From contig NZ_FXBQ01000001.1 of assembly GCF_900177545.1 (NCBI RefSeq), positions 2,412,122 through 2,476,121 on the forward strand: 64,000 nucleotides of DNA, written 5' to 3'. Shown piece by piece: positions 33,211-45,094 of this stretch. Made by a program: the position numbers and the translations under genes. Each line of letters begins with the position of its first letter. Position 1 is the first letter of the stretch. Source of the DNA: Maritimibacter sp. HL-12. GTDB lineage: Bacteria; Pseudomonadota; Alphaproteobacteria; Rhodobacterales; Rhodobacteraceae. A model generated the notes under the pieces. It was not told the origin of the DNA. It ran no database searches and worked only from the letters and a program-made list of their open reading frames with translations.

Positions 33211-35211
33211 CTATTCGAACTCCATGATCACGGCGTCGACGCCGAGACTGTCGCCCGGTCCGACGTTGATCCGGCTGACCACGGCCTTGCGCTCGGCGCG
33301 CAGGATGTTTTCCATCTTCATTGCTTCGACGGTGCAGAGCGTCTGGCCCTCCTGCACCTCGTCGCCCTCCGCCACGTCGATCTTCACGATCAGGCCGGGC
33401 ATCGGGCAGAGCAGCACCTTTGAGGTGTCGGGCGGCAGTTTTTCCGGCATCAGCGTGGCAAGCTCGGCCTGCCGGGGCGTGCGCACGTAAACCTTCAGAT
33501 CGGCCCCCCGGGTGCGGATCCGGTAGCCGCCGTGGATGCGACCCACCTTGAGCACCAACGCTGCGCCATCGACCTCGAGGAGCGCGAGCTGGTCGCCCGG
33601 GGTCCAGTCCGAGGTGACGCGCATCGCGCTGCCGTCGAGAAAGCGCACGGTCGAGCCGCCGTGGTCGGCGTCGATCACCACCTCGAAGCTCTCACCTTGC
33701 AGCGTCACCACCCAATCGGTGCCGACGACGCGTTCGTGGTTGTCCATCCGGCCCGAGATCCGCGAGCGCCGGATCTCGTCCACCCGGAACATTGCCGCTA
33801 CCGCCGCCGCCACGCGCTGGAGGTTTTTCTGGTCGAGCGTCGCGCCCTCGAATCCCTCGGGGTATTCCTCCGCGATGAAGGCGGTGGTGATGTTGCCCGA
33901 GACGAAGCGGGGATGCTCCATCACCGCCGAGAGGAACGGCAGGTTGTGGCCGATCCCTTCGACCTCGAAACTGTCGAGGGCGACGCGCATGTGTTCGATG
34001 GCCTCGCCCCGGGTCGGCCCCCAGGTGCAGAGCTTGGCAATCATCGGGTCGTAGAACATGCTGATTTCGCCGCCCTCGTAGACGCCGGTATCGTTGCGCA
34101 CCACGTGTTCCGCGTCGGCCACCTCGGCGGGCGGACGGTAGCGGGTGAGGCGGCCGATCGAGGGCAGGAAGCCGCGATAGGGGTCTTCGGCGTAAAGCCG
34201 GCTTTCCATCGCCCAGCCATTGAGCTTCACATCGTCCTGGCTGATCGAGAGCTTTTCGCCCGCCGCGACCCGAATCATCTGCTCCACGAGGTCGACGCCG
34301 GTGATCAATTCGGTGACCGGGTGCTCGACCTGAAGCCGGGTGTTCATTTCGAGGAAGTAGAAATTCTTGTCGCCGTCGACGATGAATTCCACCGTGCCGG
34401 CGCTGGTATAGCCCACCGCCTTGGCCAGCGCGACGGCCTGCTCGCCCATCGCCTTGCGGGTCGCGGCGTCGAGAAACGGCGACGGCGCCTCTTCGATCAC
34501 CTTCTGGTTCCTGCGCTGGATCGAGCATTCGCGCTCGCCGAGATAGATCCCATTGCCATGGGCATCGCACAACACCTGGATCTCGATGTGGCGCGGCTGG
34601 GTGACGAATTTCTCGATGAAGATCCGGTCGTCGCCGAAGGAGCTCGCCGCCTCGTTCTTTGACGACTGGAAGCCCTCGCGGCACTCGGCATCGTTCCAGG
34701 CGATCCGCATGCCCTTGCCACCGCCGCCGGCGCTGGCCTTGATCATCACCGGGTAGCCAACCTCGCCGGCGATGCGCACCGCGTCATCGGCATTCTCGAT
34801 CAGGCCCATGTAGCCGGGCACGGTCGAGACGTTCGCGTCCTGGGCGATCTTCTTCGAGGTGATCTTGTCGCCCATCGCCTCGATCGCGCCGACCGGCGGG
34901 CCGATGAAGGCCACGCCTTCAGCTTCCAGCGCCTGCGCGAACTTCGCGTTCTCCGAAAGGAACCCGTAGCCCGGGTGCACCGCCTGCGCGCCGCTGCCCC
35001 GGATCGCCGCCATCACCTTGTCGATCACGATGTAGGACTGGTTCGCGGGCGGCGGGCCGATGTGCACCGCCTCGTCGGCCATCTTCACATGAAGCGCATT
35101 GCGGTCGGCGTCGGAATAGATCGCCACGGTGGCGATCCCCATCTTGCGCGCGGTCTTGATGACCCGGCAGGCGATCTCGCCGCGGTTGGCGATCAGGATC
35201 TTCTCGAACAT
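33211..35211 (-). CDS. pccA: Propionyl-CoA carboxylase alpha subunit (biotin carboxylase + BCCP)
   Basis: 666 residues. Start at ATG 35211 (FEKILIANRGEIACRVIKTA), with AGAGGA 7 bases upstream. Biotin carboxylase with ATP-grasp loop KASAGGGGKGMRIAW, FIEKFVTQPRHIEIQVL and MNTRLQVEHPVTE; a BT domain; C-terminal biotinyl domain with the biotinylated lysine in EAMKMEN near residue 632. It carboxylates biotin for transfer by PccB to propionyl-CoA. Two small genes of unknown role separate it from pccB, a common order in this group. The 334-base gap upstream could hold its own promoter. Confidence 0.93.
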   Translation of the reverse strand: MFEKILIANRGEIACRVIKTARKMGIATVAIYSDADRNALHVKMADEAVHIGPPPANQSYIVIDKVMAAIRGSGAQAVHPGYGFLSENAKFAQALEAEGVAFIGPPVGAIEAMGDKITSKKIAQDANVSTVPGYMGLIENADDAVRIAGEVGYPVMIKASAGGGGKGMRIAWNDAECREGFQSSKNEAASSFGDDRIFIEKFVTQPRHIEIQVLCDAHGNGIYLGERECSIQRRNQKVIEEAPSPFLDAATRKAMGEQAVALAKAVGYTSAGTVEFIVDGDKNFYFLEMNTRLQVEHPVTELITGVDLVEQMIRVAAGEKLSISQDDVKLNGWAMESRLYAEDPYRGFLPSIGRLTRYRPPAEVADAEHVVRNDTGVYEGGEISMFYDPMIAKLCTWGPTRGEAIEHMRVALDSFEVEGIGHNLPFLSAVMEHPRFVSGNITTAFIAEEYPEGFEGATLDQKNLQRVAAAVAAMFRVDEIRRSRISGRMDNHERVVGTDWVVTLQGESFEVVIDADHGGSTVRFLDGSAMRVTSDWTPGDQLALLEVDGAALVLKVGRIHGGYRIRTRGADLKVYVRTPRQAELATLMPEKLPPDTSKVLLCPMPGLIVKIDVAEGDEVQEGQTLCTVEAMKMENILRAERKAVVSRINVGPGDSLGVDAVIMEFE

Positions 35212-35545
35212 GTCCCGTTCCTCTTGGTGGTGTGTTTCGGGCGGCACGGCCGCGTAAGGGGAGTCAGTTCACCCCGGCGCGCGCCGGGGTGACAGCGCCG
35301 CGCGCGCGGCGCGGTTGGTCGTGCTGCGAAGGCACACGAAAAATCCCGGCCCGGCCCGAAAAGGGCCAGACCGGGCAGAAGGGGAAGGGTAACGGTTTTG
35401 CTAAACCAGGCAGGAAACCGGGATAGAGCCCCTGCCATGCATCCAGCATAGGCGGGCGATGCCTTTGCCGAACAGCCCGCGCGCCGCGCCCGCCCGCTTT
35501 GCGCGGGGCTTTGCCAAAATTGACCGGCCGCAAGCAAAAAGGCGC
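35212..35545. repeat. Gene-free gap with several hairpins upstream of pccA
   Basis: 334 bases with no convincing gene. Contains a perfect 22-base palindrome (35270-35291, CACCCCGGCGC and its complement), a stem GGCCC-GAAAA-GGGCC at 35353-35367, and a stem GGCAGG (35409-35414) with CCTGCC (35431-35436). Possible roles are promoter or leader of pccA or transcript processing. Short frames here are rejected. Confidence 0.5.
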
Positions 35546-35953
35546 TCATTCGTCCCAGTCCTCGTCGGTCTCGTCGTCCCAGTCGGCGGCATCGTCCTCG
35601 AAGGCTTCGGGAAAGCTCGCGCGCGCCAGATCGATGTTGATTCTCAGCATCGCCTCGTAGCTTTCGGGGTCGAACGGGTCTTCGGCGGGCACCACCTCGC
35701 GGCCGAACAGCCACGACAGCCGCCCGGCGTCGAGGTTGCCGCGCTCGAAGGGCTCCTCGCCGAAATGCGCCCAGAGCGCGGCCATGAAGCCCGCGTCGGC
35801 GCGCCGGTCGGCTGGTCGGCGGTCGGCGTAACGTTCGCGCCGGATCAGCGGCGTGGCCCCCTTCTTGTTCGCCCGGCGGATGGTGAACTGGAAGTCGGTG
35901 CCGGGCAGGCGGCCGGGAAAGCCGCGGTGCTTGGTCATGTCGGGCAGCGCCAT
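35546..35953 (-). CDS. Small acidic-tailed protein of the pcc cluster
   Basis: 135 residues, no family recognised. N-terminal half is basic (HRGFPGRLPGTDFQFTIRRA, NKKGATPLIRRERYADRR); the C-terminal half is acidic and ends DDAADWDDETDEDWDE. Soluble, no signal peptide. Its ATG overlaps the stop of the upstream exported protein (TGATG), so they are coupled. It lies between pccB and pccA on the same strand, suggesting co-expression with the carboxylase. Confidence 0.7.
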   Translation of the reverse strand: MALPDMTKHRGFPGRLPGTDFQFTIRRANKKGATPLIRRERYADRRPADRRADAGFMAALWAHFGEEPFERGNLDAGRLSWLFGREVVPAEDPFDPESYEAMLRINIDLARASFPEAFEDDAADWDDETDEDWDE

Positions 35954-36366
35954 CAGAACCCCTCCCAGACGCAGCCGTCCGCCTCGGGGCTATAGGCTTC
36001 AAAGACCTGCACCGCCTCGGGGTCGGCCGTGCCGAATTCCACCGGCCGATCCGAGATCGAGATCACCACCTGGCTCGGTTGCGGGCCGCTGCTGGCGATC
36101 CGGTCGAGCGCATAGGTCTCGCAAAGATAGGCCATGTCGGATTCCTGTTCGTCGTAGTTCATGGTTTCCAGTGCCCGTTCCAGCTCCGGTTCGATGAAGC
36201 GAAAGCGCAAGGTGAGCCCGGTCGGGCCCGGCTCGCCCCAGATCACGTCATGGAAGGCCACCTCCCGCCCCGAGGGCAGGGCGATCAGGCCCGCATCCTC
36301 GGCCAGCGCCGGGGCGGCGCAGAGCAGCGCGAGCGCGGTGCTCCTCCATGTCGTCGCGATTGGCAT
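35953..36366 (-). CDS. Small exported protein of the pcc cluster (DUF6497-like)
   Basis: 137 residues from ATG 36366, which follows GGGAGA and starts a signal peptide (TWRSTALALLCAAPALAED). The mature part, with LIALPSGREVAFHDVIWGEP, LTLRFRFIEPELER and YLCETYALDRIAS, resembles from memory the DUF6497 group of Rhodobacteraceae; no function is known. Periplasmic. It is 19 bases after pccB on the same strand and is coupled to the next gene. Confidence 0.7.
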   Translation of the reverse strand: MPIATTWRSTALALLCAAPALAEDAGLIALPSGREVAFHDVIWGEPGPTGLTLRFRFIEPELERALETMNYDEQESDMAYLCETYALDRIASSGPQPSQVVISISDRPVEFGTADPEAVQVFEAYSPEADGCVWEGF

Positions 36367-36385
36367 CAGGTCTCCCGGCACCCGC

Positions 36386-37918
36386 TCAAAGCGGGATGTT
36401 GTCGTGCTTCTTCCACGGGTTTTCGATCTTCTTGTTGCGCAGCGACGCAAAGGCCCGGGCCACCCGCTTGCGGGTGGAATGCGGCTGGATCACCTCGTCG
36501 ATGAAACCGCGCTCGGCGGCCACGAAGGGATTGGCGAAACGGGCTTCGTAATCCTTGGTGCGGGCGGCGATCTTCTCGGGATCGTTCAACTCGCTGCGGT
36601 AGAGGATTTCCACCGCGCCCTTGGCCCCCATCACCGCGATCTGCGCCGTGGGCCAGGCATAGTTGAAATCGCCGCGCAGGTGCTTGGAGGCCATCACGTC
36701 ATAGGCCCCGCCATAGGCCTTGCGGGTGATCACCGTCACCTTCGGCACCGTCGCCTCGCCGTAAGCAAACAGCAGTTTCGCGCCGTGCTTGATCACGCCG
36801 CCGTATTCCTGGCTGGTGCCCGGCAGGAAGCCCGGCACGTCGACGAAGGTGAGGATCGGGATCTCGAAGGCGTCGCAGAACCGCACGAAACGCGCGGCCT
36901 TGCGGCTCGAATCGATGTCGAGCACGCCCGCGAGCACCATCGGCTGGTTCGCCACAACGCCCACCGTCCGGCCCTCGATGCGGATGAACCCGGTGATGAT
37001 ATTGGCCGCGAAGGCTTCCTGGATCTCGTAGAAATCGCCCTCGTCGGCGACCTTCAGGATCAGTTCCTTCATGTCGTAGGGCTGGTTGAGGTTGTCGGGG
37101 ATCAGCGTATCGAGGCTTTCCTCGATCCGGCCGGGATCGTCGAAAAACGGCCGCACCGGCACCTTGGCACGGTTGTTGAGGGGCAGGAAATCGACCAGCC
37201 GCCGCACCTCGTCCATCGCCTCCACGTCGTTGTCGAAGGCACCGTCGGCGACGGAGGACTTTTTCGTATGGGTCGCGGCACCGCCGAGTTCTTCCGCCGT
37301 CACCACCTCGTTGGTGACGGTTTTCACCACGTCGGGGCCGGTGACGAACATGTAGGACGAATCGCGCACCATGAAGATGAAGTCGGTCATCGCCGGGGAA
37401 TAGACCGCGCCGCCCGCGCAGGGGCCCATGATCACGCTGATCTGCGGCACCACGCCGCTCGCCATGATGTTGCGCTGAAACACCTCGGCATAGCCTGCAA
37501 GGCTGTCGACGCCCTCCTGGATGCGCGCGCCGCCCGAATCGTTCAGCCCGATCACCGGCGCGCCGTTCTGCAGCGCCATGTCCATGATCTTGGCGATCTT
37601 CTCGGCATGGGTCTCGGAGAGCGAGCCGCCGAAGACGGTGAAATCCTGGCTGAACACGTAGACCATGCGGCCGTTGATCGTGCCCCAGCCTGTCACCACG
37701 CCGTCGCCGGGGATCTGGCTATCCTGCATGTCGAAGTCGGTGCAGCGATGCGCCTTGAACATGTCGAACTCCTCGAAGGAGCCTTCATCGAGCAGAAGGT
37801 CGATGCGCTCGCGCGCGGTCAGCTTGCCCTTGGCGTGCTGCGCTTCGATGCGCCGCGTGCCGCCGCCCTTGCGGGCGACGCCGCGGCGATCTTCGAGTTC
37901 CTGGAGAATGTCTTTCAT
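36386..37918 (-). CDS. pccB: Propionyl-CoA carboxylase beta subunit
   Basis: 510 residues, usual PccB length. Carboxyltransferase motifs: [20 protein letters not shown] (acyl-CoA side), [17 protein letters not shown], and the biotin side [16 protein letters not shown] and [15 protein letters not shown]. Transfers the carboxyl group from PccA biotin to propionyl-CoA, giving methylmalonyl-CoA. ATG 37918 begins [11 protein letters not shown]. Its promoter region holds TTTGCAAA and near-copies, matching PccR control known in Rhodobacter. Downstream: two small genes, then pccA. Confidence 0.94.
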   Translation of the reverse strand: MKDILQELEDRRGVARKGGGTRRIEAQHAKGKLTARERIDLLLDEGSFEEFDMFKAHRCTDFDMQDSQIPGDGVVTGWGTINGRMVYVFSQDFTVFGGSLSETHAEKIAKIMDMALQNGAPVIGLNDSGGARIQEGVDSLAGYAEVFQRNIMASGVVPQISVIMGPCAGGAVYSPAMTDFIFMVRDSSYMFVTGPDVVKTVTNEVVTAEELGGAATHTKKSSVADGAFDNDVEAMDEVRRLVDFLPLNNRAKVPVRPFFDDPGRIEESLDTLIPDNLNQPYDMKELILKVADEGDFYEIQEAFAANIITGFIRIEGRTVGVVANQPMVLAGVLDIDSSRKAARFVRFCDAFEIPILTFVDVPGFLPGTSQEYGGVIKHGAKLLFAYGEATVPKVTVITRKAYGGAYDVMASKHLRGDFNYAWPTAQIAVMGAKGAVEILYRSELNDPEKIAARTKDYEARFANPFVAAERGFIDEVIQPHSTRKRVARAFASLRNKKIENPWKKHDNIPL

Positions 37919-37985
37919 CGGTGCCTCCGTGATTTCGGGGCAACCTAGCGGGTGGGAGCGAAAGGCCAAAGCGGAATCGGGCGTA

Positions 37986-38025
37986 TTTGCAAATGTAGCG
38001 AGGCGATCTTCGTGCAAATTGCAAA
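37986..38025. promoter_or_regulatory. PccR-type site upstream of pccB
   Basis: A perfect TTTGCAAA at 37986-37993, and the near-copy ATTGCAAA at 38018-38025 with a further TGCAAA at 38013-38018. These lie 68-107 bases upstream of the pccB start. Same motif as in the pccR promoter, so probably a PccR binding region for acyl-CoA-controlled expression. Confidence 0.65.
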
Positions 38026-38097
38026 CTTGCGTAACCACCGCCCCGCACTGCGTTCCACCATCTCGACAATCCCTCCGCCCGGGGGTAACCGGTCTTC

Positions 38098-39315
38098 ATG
38101 AGCCAGATGCCCGCCGTGCGCTTTCTCGATCGCGCCACCCCCCCGCATATCTTCACCCTGACCCTCATCGCGGGGCTCTCGGCACTGTCGATGAACATCT
38201 TCCTGCCGTCGCTGCCGACGATGACAATCTTCTTCGAGGCGGAATACCGGCTGATGCAGCTTTCGGTCGCGCTCTACCTCGCGATGAACGCCGTGCTGCA
38301 GGTGGTGATCGGTCCGATCTCCGACCGCTATGGCCGCCGCCCGGTGCTGTTGTGGTCTTTCGCGATCTTCGTGCTCGCCACCATTGGCTGCCTGCTCGCG
38401 CCCACCGCCGAGATCTTCCTCGCCTTCCGGATGCTGCAGGCGGCGGTGTCGGCGGGGATGGTGCTCAGTCGCGCCGTGGTGCGCGACATGGTGCCCGGTG
38501 CCGAAGCCGCCTCGATGATCGCCTATGTCACCATGGGCATGTCGCTGGTGCCGATGTTCGGCCCCGCGCTTGGCGGGGTGCTCGATGCGGGCTTCGGCTG
38601 GCAGGCGAATTTCTGGCTGCTTGCGGGCCTCGGCCTGCTGGTAATCTGGCTGATCTGGCGCGACCTTGGCGAAACCGCGATCCGCCGCGAGGGCGGCTTC
38701 GGGGCGCAACTGCGCGACTATCCGGAGCTTCTCCTCTCGCCGCGTTTCTGGGGCTATTCCGCCGCGGCGATGTTTGCCTCCGGCACCTTCTTCGCCTACC
38801 TCGGCGGTGCGCCTTTCGTCGGGTCCGAGATCTACCACCTCGACCCGGCCACGCTCGGCATGTTGTTCGGCGCGGCGGCGCTGGGCTATCTGCTGGGCAA
38901 CGGCATCTCGGGCCGCTTTTCGGTGCGCTACGGGATCGACAGGATGATCCTCTGGGGCACCATCGTCTCCACCCTCGGCCTCGCCGCTTCCGTCGCGCTG
39001 CACATCGCGGGCTTTGCCCATCCGCTGGTCTTCTTCGGCTTCATGATCCCGCTTGGCATCGGCAACGGCATGGTGCTGCCCAATGCCACCGCGGGCACGC
39101 TTTCGGTGCGCCCGCAGCTTGCGGGCAGCGCCTCGGGGCTGGGCGGCGCGCTGATGATCGGCGGCGGCGCGGCGCTTTCGGCGCTGTCGGGCATGATCCT
39201 CAGCGTCGAGTCCGGGGCGATCCCGCTGCTTGCGCTGATGCTTGCCTCCTCGGCGCTCTCGGTGCTCGCCATCCTCGCGGTGATCCTCCGAAACCGGCGC
39301 ATCGGCGAGGCCTGA
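38098..39315 (+). CDS. Bcr/CflA-type multidrug efflux MFS transporter
   Basis: 405 residues with 12 hydrophobic segments. The MFS loop GPISDRYGRRPVLLW after helix 2 and VLSRAVVRDMVPGAEAASMI after helix 4 match the DHA1 Bcr/CflA subgroup (proton-driven drug efflux). The opening helix has SALSMNIFLPSLPTMTIFF. The ATG at 38098 has only a weak upstream purine stretch. The gene is divergent from pccB and convergent with gcvP. Substrate unknown. Confidence 0.85.
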   Translation: MSQMPAVRFLDRATPPHIFTLTLIAGLSALSMNIFLPSLPTMTIFFEAEYRLMQLSVALYLAMNAVLQVVIGPISDRYGRRPVLLWSFAIFVLATIGCLLAPTAEIFLAFRMLQAAVSAGMVLSRAVVRDMVPGAEAASMIAYVTMGMSLVPMFGPALGGVLDAGFGWQANFWLLAGLGLLVIWLIWRDLGETAIRREGGFGAQLRDYPELLLSPRFWGYSAAAMFASGTFFAYLGGAPFVGSEIYHLDPATLGMLFGAAALGYLLGNGISGRFSVRYGIDRMILWGTIVSTLGLAASVALHIAGFAHPLVFFGFMIPLGIGNGMVLPNATAGTLSVRPQLAGSASGLGGALMIGGGAALSALSGMILSVESGAIPLLALMLASSALSVLAILAVILRNRRIGEA

Positions 39316-39327
39316 GCCCCGGTGGGT

Positions 39328-39350
39328 CGCCCCGGGCACAACCCGGGGCG
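39328..39350. terminator. Hairpin between convergent MFS and gcvP genes
   Basis: CGCCCCGGG-CACAA-CCCGGGGCG, a perfect 9-bp stem in the 42-base gap between two convergent stops. No T-run on either side, but its position suggests a shared terminator. Confidence 0.6.
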
Positions 39351-39357
39351 AAACCGC

Positions 39358-42207
<2,850 letters not shown>

Positions 42208-42220
42208 GGGGCTGGTCCGG

Positions 42221-42682
42221 TCAATTCTGTTCGGCGTAGCGGGCGAGGTTGGCGAGCGAGGCCGCGAAGCCCGCTTCGTGGTCCTGTTTCGAGATGCCCG
42301 GCGGCACGTTTTCGGCCACCACCTCGACCCGGGTGCCACCCGGCACCGGGGAGAAATGCCAGCCGGTGTGCATCGTGCCCTCGAAGTCGGGATCGTCGGT
42401 GGTGAAATCGCTCTCGGAAAGCACCAGTTCCCCCGGCGTGAGGGCGACGAAATGGCCCGAGATCACATCCTTGTTCGCGCCGCTCTTGCCCTTGTAGGCG
42501 TCGAAGGTGAGCACGAAGCGGAAGGCCCCGCCGGGCTGGGCGTCAAGTTTCTCGACCAACAGGTGCGCGCCCTGGGGCGCCAGCCATGTTTCCAGCGCGT
42601 CGGGGTCAAGGAGGGCCCAATAGAGCACCTCCGGTGACGCGGCGATCTTGCGGCTGGCGCGATGGGTTTGAGGGTCCGCCAT
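42221..42682 (-). CDS. AHSA1-type SRPBCC protein inside the gcv operon
   Basis: 153 residues of the SRPBCC/AHSA1 fold: [50 protein letters not shown], then [20 protein letters not shown] and a C-terminal helix [12 protein letters not shown]. Function unknown; the fold binds hydrophobic ligands or partners. It is only 2 bases after gcvH and 13 before gcvP, so it must be co-transcribed with the glycine cleavage genes and fall under the riboswitch. Confidence 0.8.
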   Translation of the reverse strand: MADPQTHRASRKIAASPEVLYWALLDPDALETWLAPQGAHLLVEKLDAQPGGAFRFVLTFDAYKGKSGANKDVISGHFVALTPGELVLSESDFTTDDPDFEGTMHTGWHFSPVPGGTRVEVVAENVPPGISKQDHEAGFAASLANLARYAEQN

Positions 42683-42684
42683 GA

Positions 42685-43044
42685 TCAGCCGATGAAGGCC
42701 TTGTAGGCGGCCTCGTCCAGGTAATCGTCCATCTGGCCCGGCTCGGCGGGTTTGACCTTGAAGAACCAGGCCGCGCCTTCCGGGTCTTCGTTGACCTTGG
42801 CGGGGTCTTCCACGATGGCCTCGTTCACCTCGACGATCTCACCATCGATCGGCGCGAGAATGTCGGAAGCCGCTTTCACGCTCTCGATCACCACCACCTC
42901 GTCGTCCTTGGTCACCTCGGTGCCCACCTCGGGCAATTCGACGAAGACGATATCGCCCAGTTGCTCGGCGGCATGGGCGGTGATGCCCACGGTCACGATG
43001 CCATCGGCGTCTTCGAGCCATTCGTGTTCTTCGGTGTATTTCAT
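42685..43044 (-). CDS. gcvH: Glycine cleavage system H protein
   Basis: 119 residues. [10 protein letters not shown] at the N-terminus and the lipoylation lysine in [20 protein letters not shown] are standard. C-terminal [20 protein letters not shown]. The H-protein shuttles the aminomethyl group between P, T and L proteins. ATG 43044 is preferred over an upstream frame extension to 43218, which lies in gcvT antisense-like sequence. It is 22 bases after gcvT. Confidence 0.95.
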   Translation of the reverse strand: MKYTEEHEWLEDADGIVTVGITAHAAEQLGDIVFVELPEVGTEVTKDDEVVVIESVKAASDILAPIDGEIVEVNEAIVEDPAKVNEDPEGAAWFFKVKPAEPGQMDDYLDEAAYKAFIG

Positions 43045-43066
43045 ATGCGGGGTCTCCCGTTGGCTG

Positions 43067-44179
43067 TCAGCGTTTGTAGGATGTGGGGTGGAAGGGCAGG
43101 GGTGCAACCGTTGCGGCCAGGCGCTTGCCGCGCACCTCGCCCCAAAGTGTCGTGCCCTCGGCAGCCAGCGCGGTGGGGACGTAGCCCATCGACATCGGCC
43201 GTTCGATCGACGGGCCAAAGGCCCCGGAGGTGATCTCGCCCACCGGCTCGGCGGCGTCTTCCGCAGAGAACAGGGGCGTATGTGCGCGCATCGGCGCGCG
43301 ACCCTCGGGCAGGAGGCCGACGCGCCGCCGGTCCGGGCCTTCGTCCAACTCGCGCAGGATACGGTCCGCGCCGGGGAAGCCGCCCGCCCGCGCGCCGCCG
43401 GTCCGCCGGGCCTTCTGGATCGCCCAGGACAGCCCGGCCTCGACCGGCGAGGTGGTCTCGTCGATATCCGACCCGTAGAGACACAACCCGGCCTCCAGCC
43501 GCAGCGAATCGCGCGCGCCGAGGCCGATGGGAGCCACCTCGGGGTTTTCCAGCAGCGCCCGCGCCAGCCGGGGTGCCATCGTGCCAGGGATCGAGATCTC
43601 GAATCCGTCCTCGCCGGTGTAACCCGACCGGCTCACCCAGCAGGTGGCCCCGGCAAGTTCCAGCGCGGCCACGTCCATGAACCGCATCTCGCGCACCGCG
43701 GGGTTCAGAGCGGCCAGCGCATCTTCGGCACCCGGACCCTGCAACGCCAGCAGGCCACGGCCCCGCAAATGGCTGATCTCCACGTCGGGCAGGTGCTCGT
43801 GCAAATGGTCGAGATCGACCTCCGCGCGCGCCGCGTTGAGCACCAGAAACAGGTGTTCGCCGGTGTTGGCCACCATCAGGTCGTCGATGATCCCGCCGTC
43901 CTCTGTGGTGAACATCGCGTAGCGTTGGCGGCCCGGCGCGAGCCCCGCAAGATCGACCGGCACCAGCCGCTCCAGGGCTTCGGACGCACCGTTCCCGCGC
44001 AGGGTCACCTGACCCATGTGGCTGACGTCGAACAGCCCCGCCTTGGCGCGACAATGCAGGTGTTCTTTCATCACCCCGGCCGGGTATTGCACCGGCATCT
44101 CCCAACCGGCAAAGGGCACCATCTTCGCGCCAAGCTCGATATGCAGGTCGTGGAGCGCGGTGCGCTTGAGGTTGCTCAT
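43067..44179 (-). CDS. gcvT: Aminomethyltransferase, glycine cleavage T protein
   Basis: 370 residues from ATG 44179 ([20 protein letters not shown]), with GGGGAG upstream. Typical features: [44 protein letters not shown] and the C-terminal [10 protein letters not shown]. It moves the C1 unit to tetrahydrofolate and releases ammonia. First gene of the operon, preceded by the glycine riboswitch at 44236-44402. Confidence 0.94.
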   Translation of the reverse strand: MSNLKRTALHDLHIELGAKMVPFAGWEMPVQYPAGVMKEHLHCRAKAGLFDVSHMGQVTLRGNGASEALERLVPVDLAGLAPGRQRYAMFTTEDGGIIDDLMVANTGEHLFLVLNAARAEVDLDHLHEHLPDVEISHLRGRGLLALQGPGAEDALAALNPAVREMRFMDVAALELAGATCWVSRSGYTGEDGFEISIPGTMAPRLARALLENPEVAPIGLGARDSLRLEAGLCLYGSDIDETTSPVEAGLSWAIQKARRTGGARAGGFPGADRILRELDEGPDRRRVGLLPEGRAPMRAHTPLFSAEDAAEPVGEITSGAFGPSIERPMSMGYVPTALAAEGTTLWGEVRGKRLAATVAPLPFHPTSYKR

Positions 44180-44235
44180 GGGGTCTCCCCGCCGGGAGTG
44201 CGCGCCCGGCATCGCTGGGCATGATTGCCCGTCCG

Positions 44236-44402
44236 ATGCCCCCTCTGTCCCTTCGCCTGAGATCGTTATCCCTTCGGCGGGCCTTCCGGCCTCTCTCCAG
44301 AGTCTTGCCCCGCGCGGTCCGCTTGCCTGAGAGTTTACCGGGGCGGTTGCTCCTTCGGCACCGGCCAGCCCCCGGGAGGGCCGCCGGGTTCTCCCTGCGC
44401 GG
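44236..44402 (-). promoter_or_regulatory. Tandem glycine riboswitch
   Basis: Read on the minus strand, two consecutive aptamers are visible. The first begins GGGAGAACCCGGCGG and contains TGCCGAAGGAGCAACC and AAACTCTCAGGCAAGCGGAC; the second has TCTGGAGAGAGGCCGG, CCGCCGAAGGGATAACG and ATCTCAGGCGAAGGGACAGA. These CCGAAGG / CTCAGGCAAA-GGACAGAGG blocks are the conserved glycine riboswitch core. It lies in the leader of gcvT, so glycine should switch on the whole gcv operon. Confidence 0.93.
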
Positions 44403-44478
44403 GTGGCGCGACCCTAGCAACCTCGCCCGCACCCGGCAAGAGCTTGCAACGCGCCGGGTGCCACGCCAGATTTGCCGA

Positions 44479-45045
44479 ATGTCGACCCCGTTCTTCTTTG
44501 GCTACGGCTCGCTTGTGAACCGCCGCACCCACGCCTACGCCGAGGCGCAAACTGCCCGCGTTTCCGGCTGGCGGCGGGCCTGGCGCAAGTCGCCGCTGCG
44601 CGCGCGCTGTTTCCTCACCGTGGTGCCCGCGGCCGAGGATTACGTCGAGGGTCTGATCGCCGCCGTGCCGGGTGTAGACTGGGCCGCGCTGGATGCCCGC
44701 GAACACGCCTATGCCCGTTTCGATGTGAGCCAGGCGACGCAGCACCGCGCCGGCCGCCTGCTCGACGTGGCGATCTACGCCATCCCCGAGGGCGCGCATC
44801 ACGATCCGGGCGACGATAACCCGGTGCTGCTGTCTTATATCGACGTCGTGGTGCAAGGCTTCCTCGCCGAGTTCGGCCCCGACGGCGCGCGGCATTTCTT
44901 CGAGACAACCGAAGGCTGGCACGTGCCGGTGCTCGACGACCGCGCCGCGCCGATCTACGCCCGGGCCCAGAGTCTCGATGACGCGGAGCGTGCCGTGGTC
45001 GACGAGGGCATTGCCCGGGTGGGGGCGCGGCGCATCCAGCAGTAG
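44479..45045 (+). CDS. Gamma-glutamylcyclotransferase-fold protein
   Basis: 188 residues. The GGCT signature FFGYGSLVNRRTHAYAEAQT opens the protein, and the conserved glutamate is expected at LDAREHAYARFDV. Proteins of this fold act on gamma-glutamyl peptides such as glutathione, or are of unknown function. ATG 44479 is chosen because homology starts there; an extension to 44221 would read through the riboswitch. Divergent from gcvT, convergent with cobC. Confidence 0.8.
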   Translation: MSTPFFFGYGSLVNRRTHAYAEAQTARVSGWRRAWRKSPLRARCFLTVVPAAEDYVEGLIAAVPGVDWAALDAREHAYARFDVSQATQHRAGRLLDVAIYAIPEGAHHDPGDDNPVLLSYIDVVVQGFLAEFGPDGARHFFETTEGWHVPVLDDRAAPIYARAQSLDDAERAVVDEGIARVGARRIQQ

Positions 45046-45094
45046 CCGCGCTTACAGGCATGCAGACGGGGGCCGAAACCCGGCCCGTGCGCCG

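Noticed and set aside
35264-35533. An 89-residue minus-strand frame upstream of pccA
   Set aside because: The translation follows the palindromes and has no signal, domain or ribosome binding site; more likely leader or decayed DNA.
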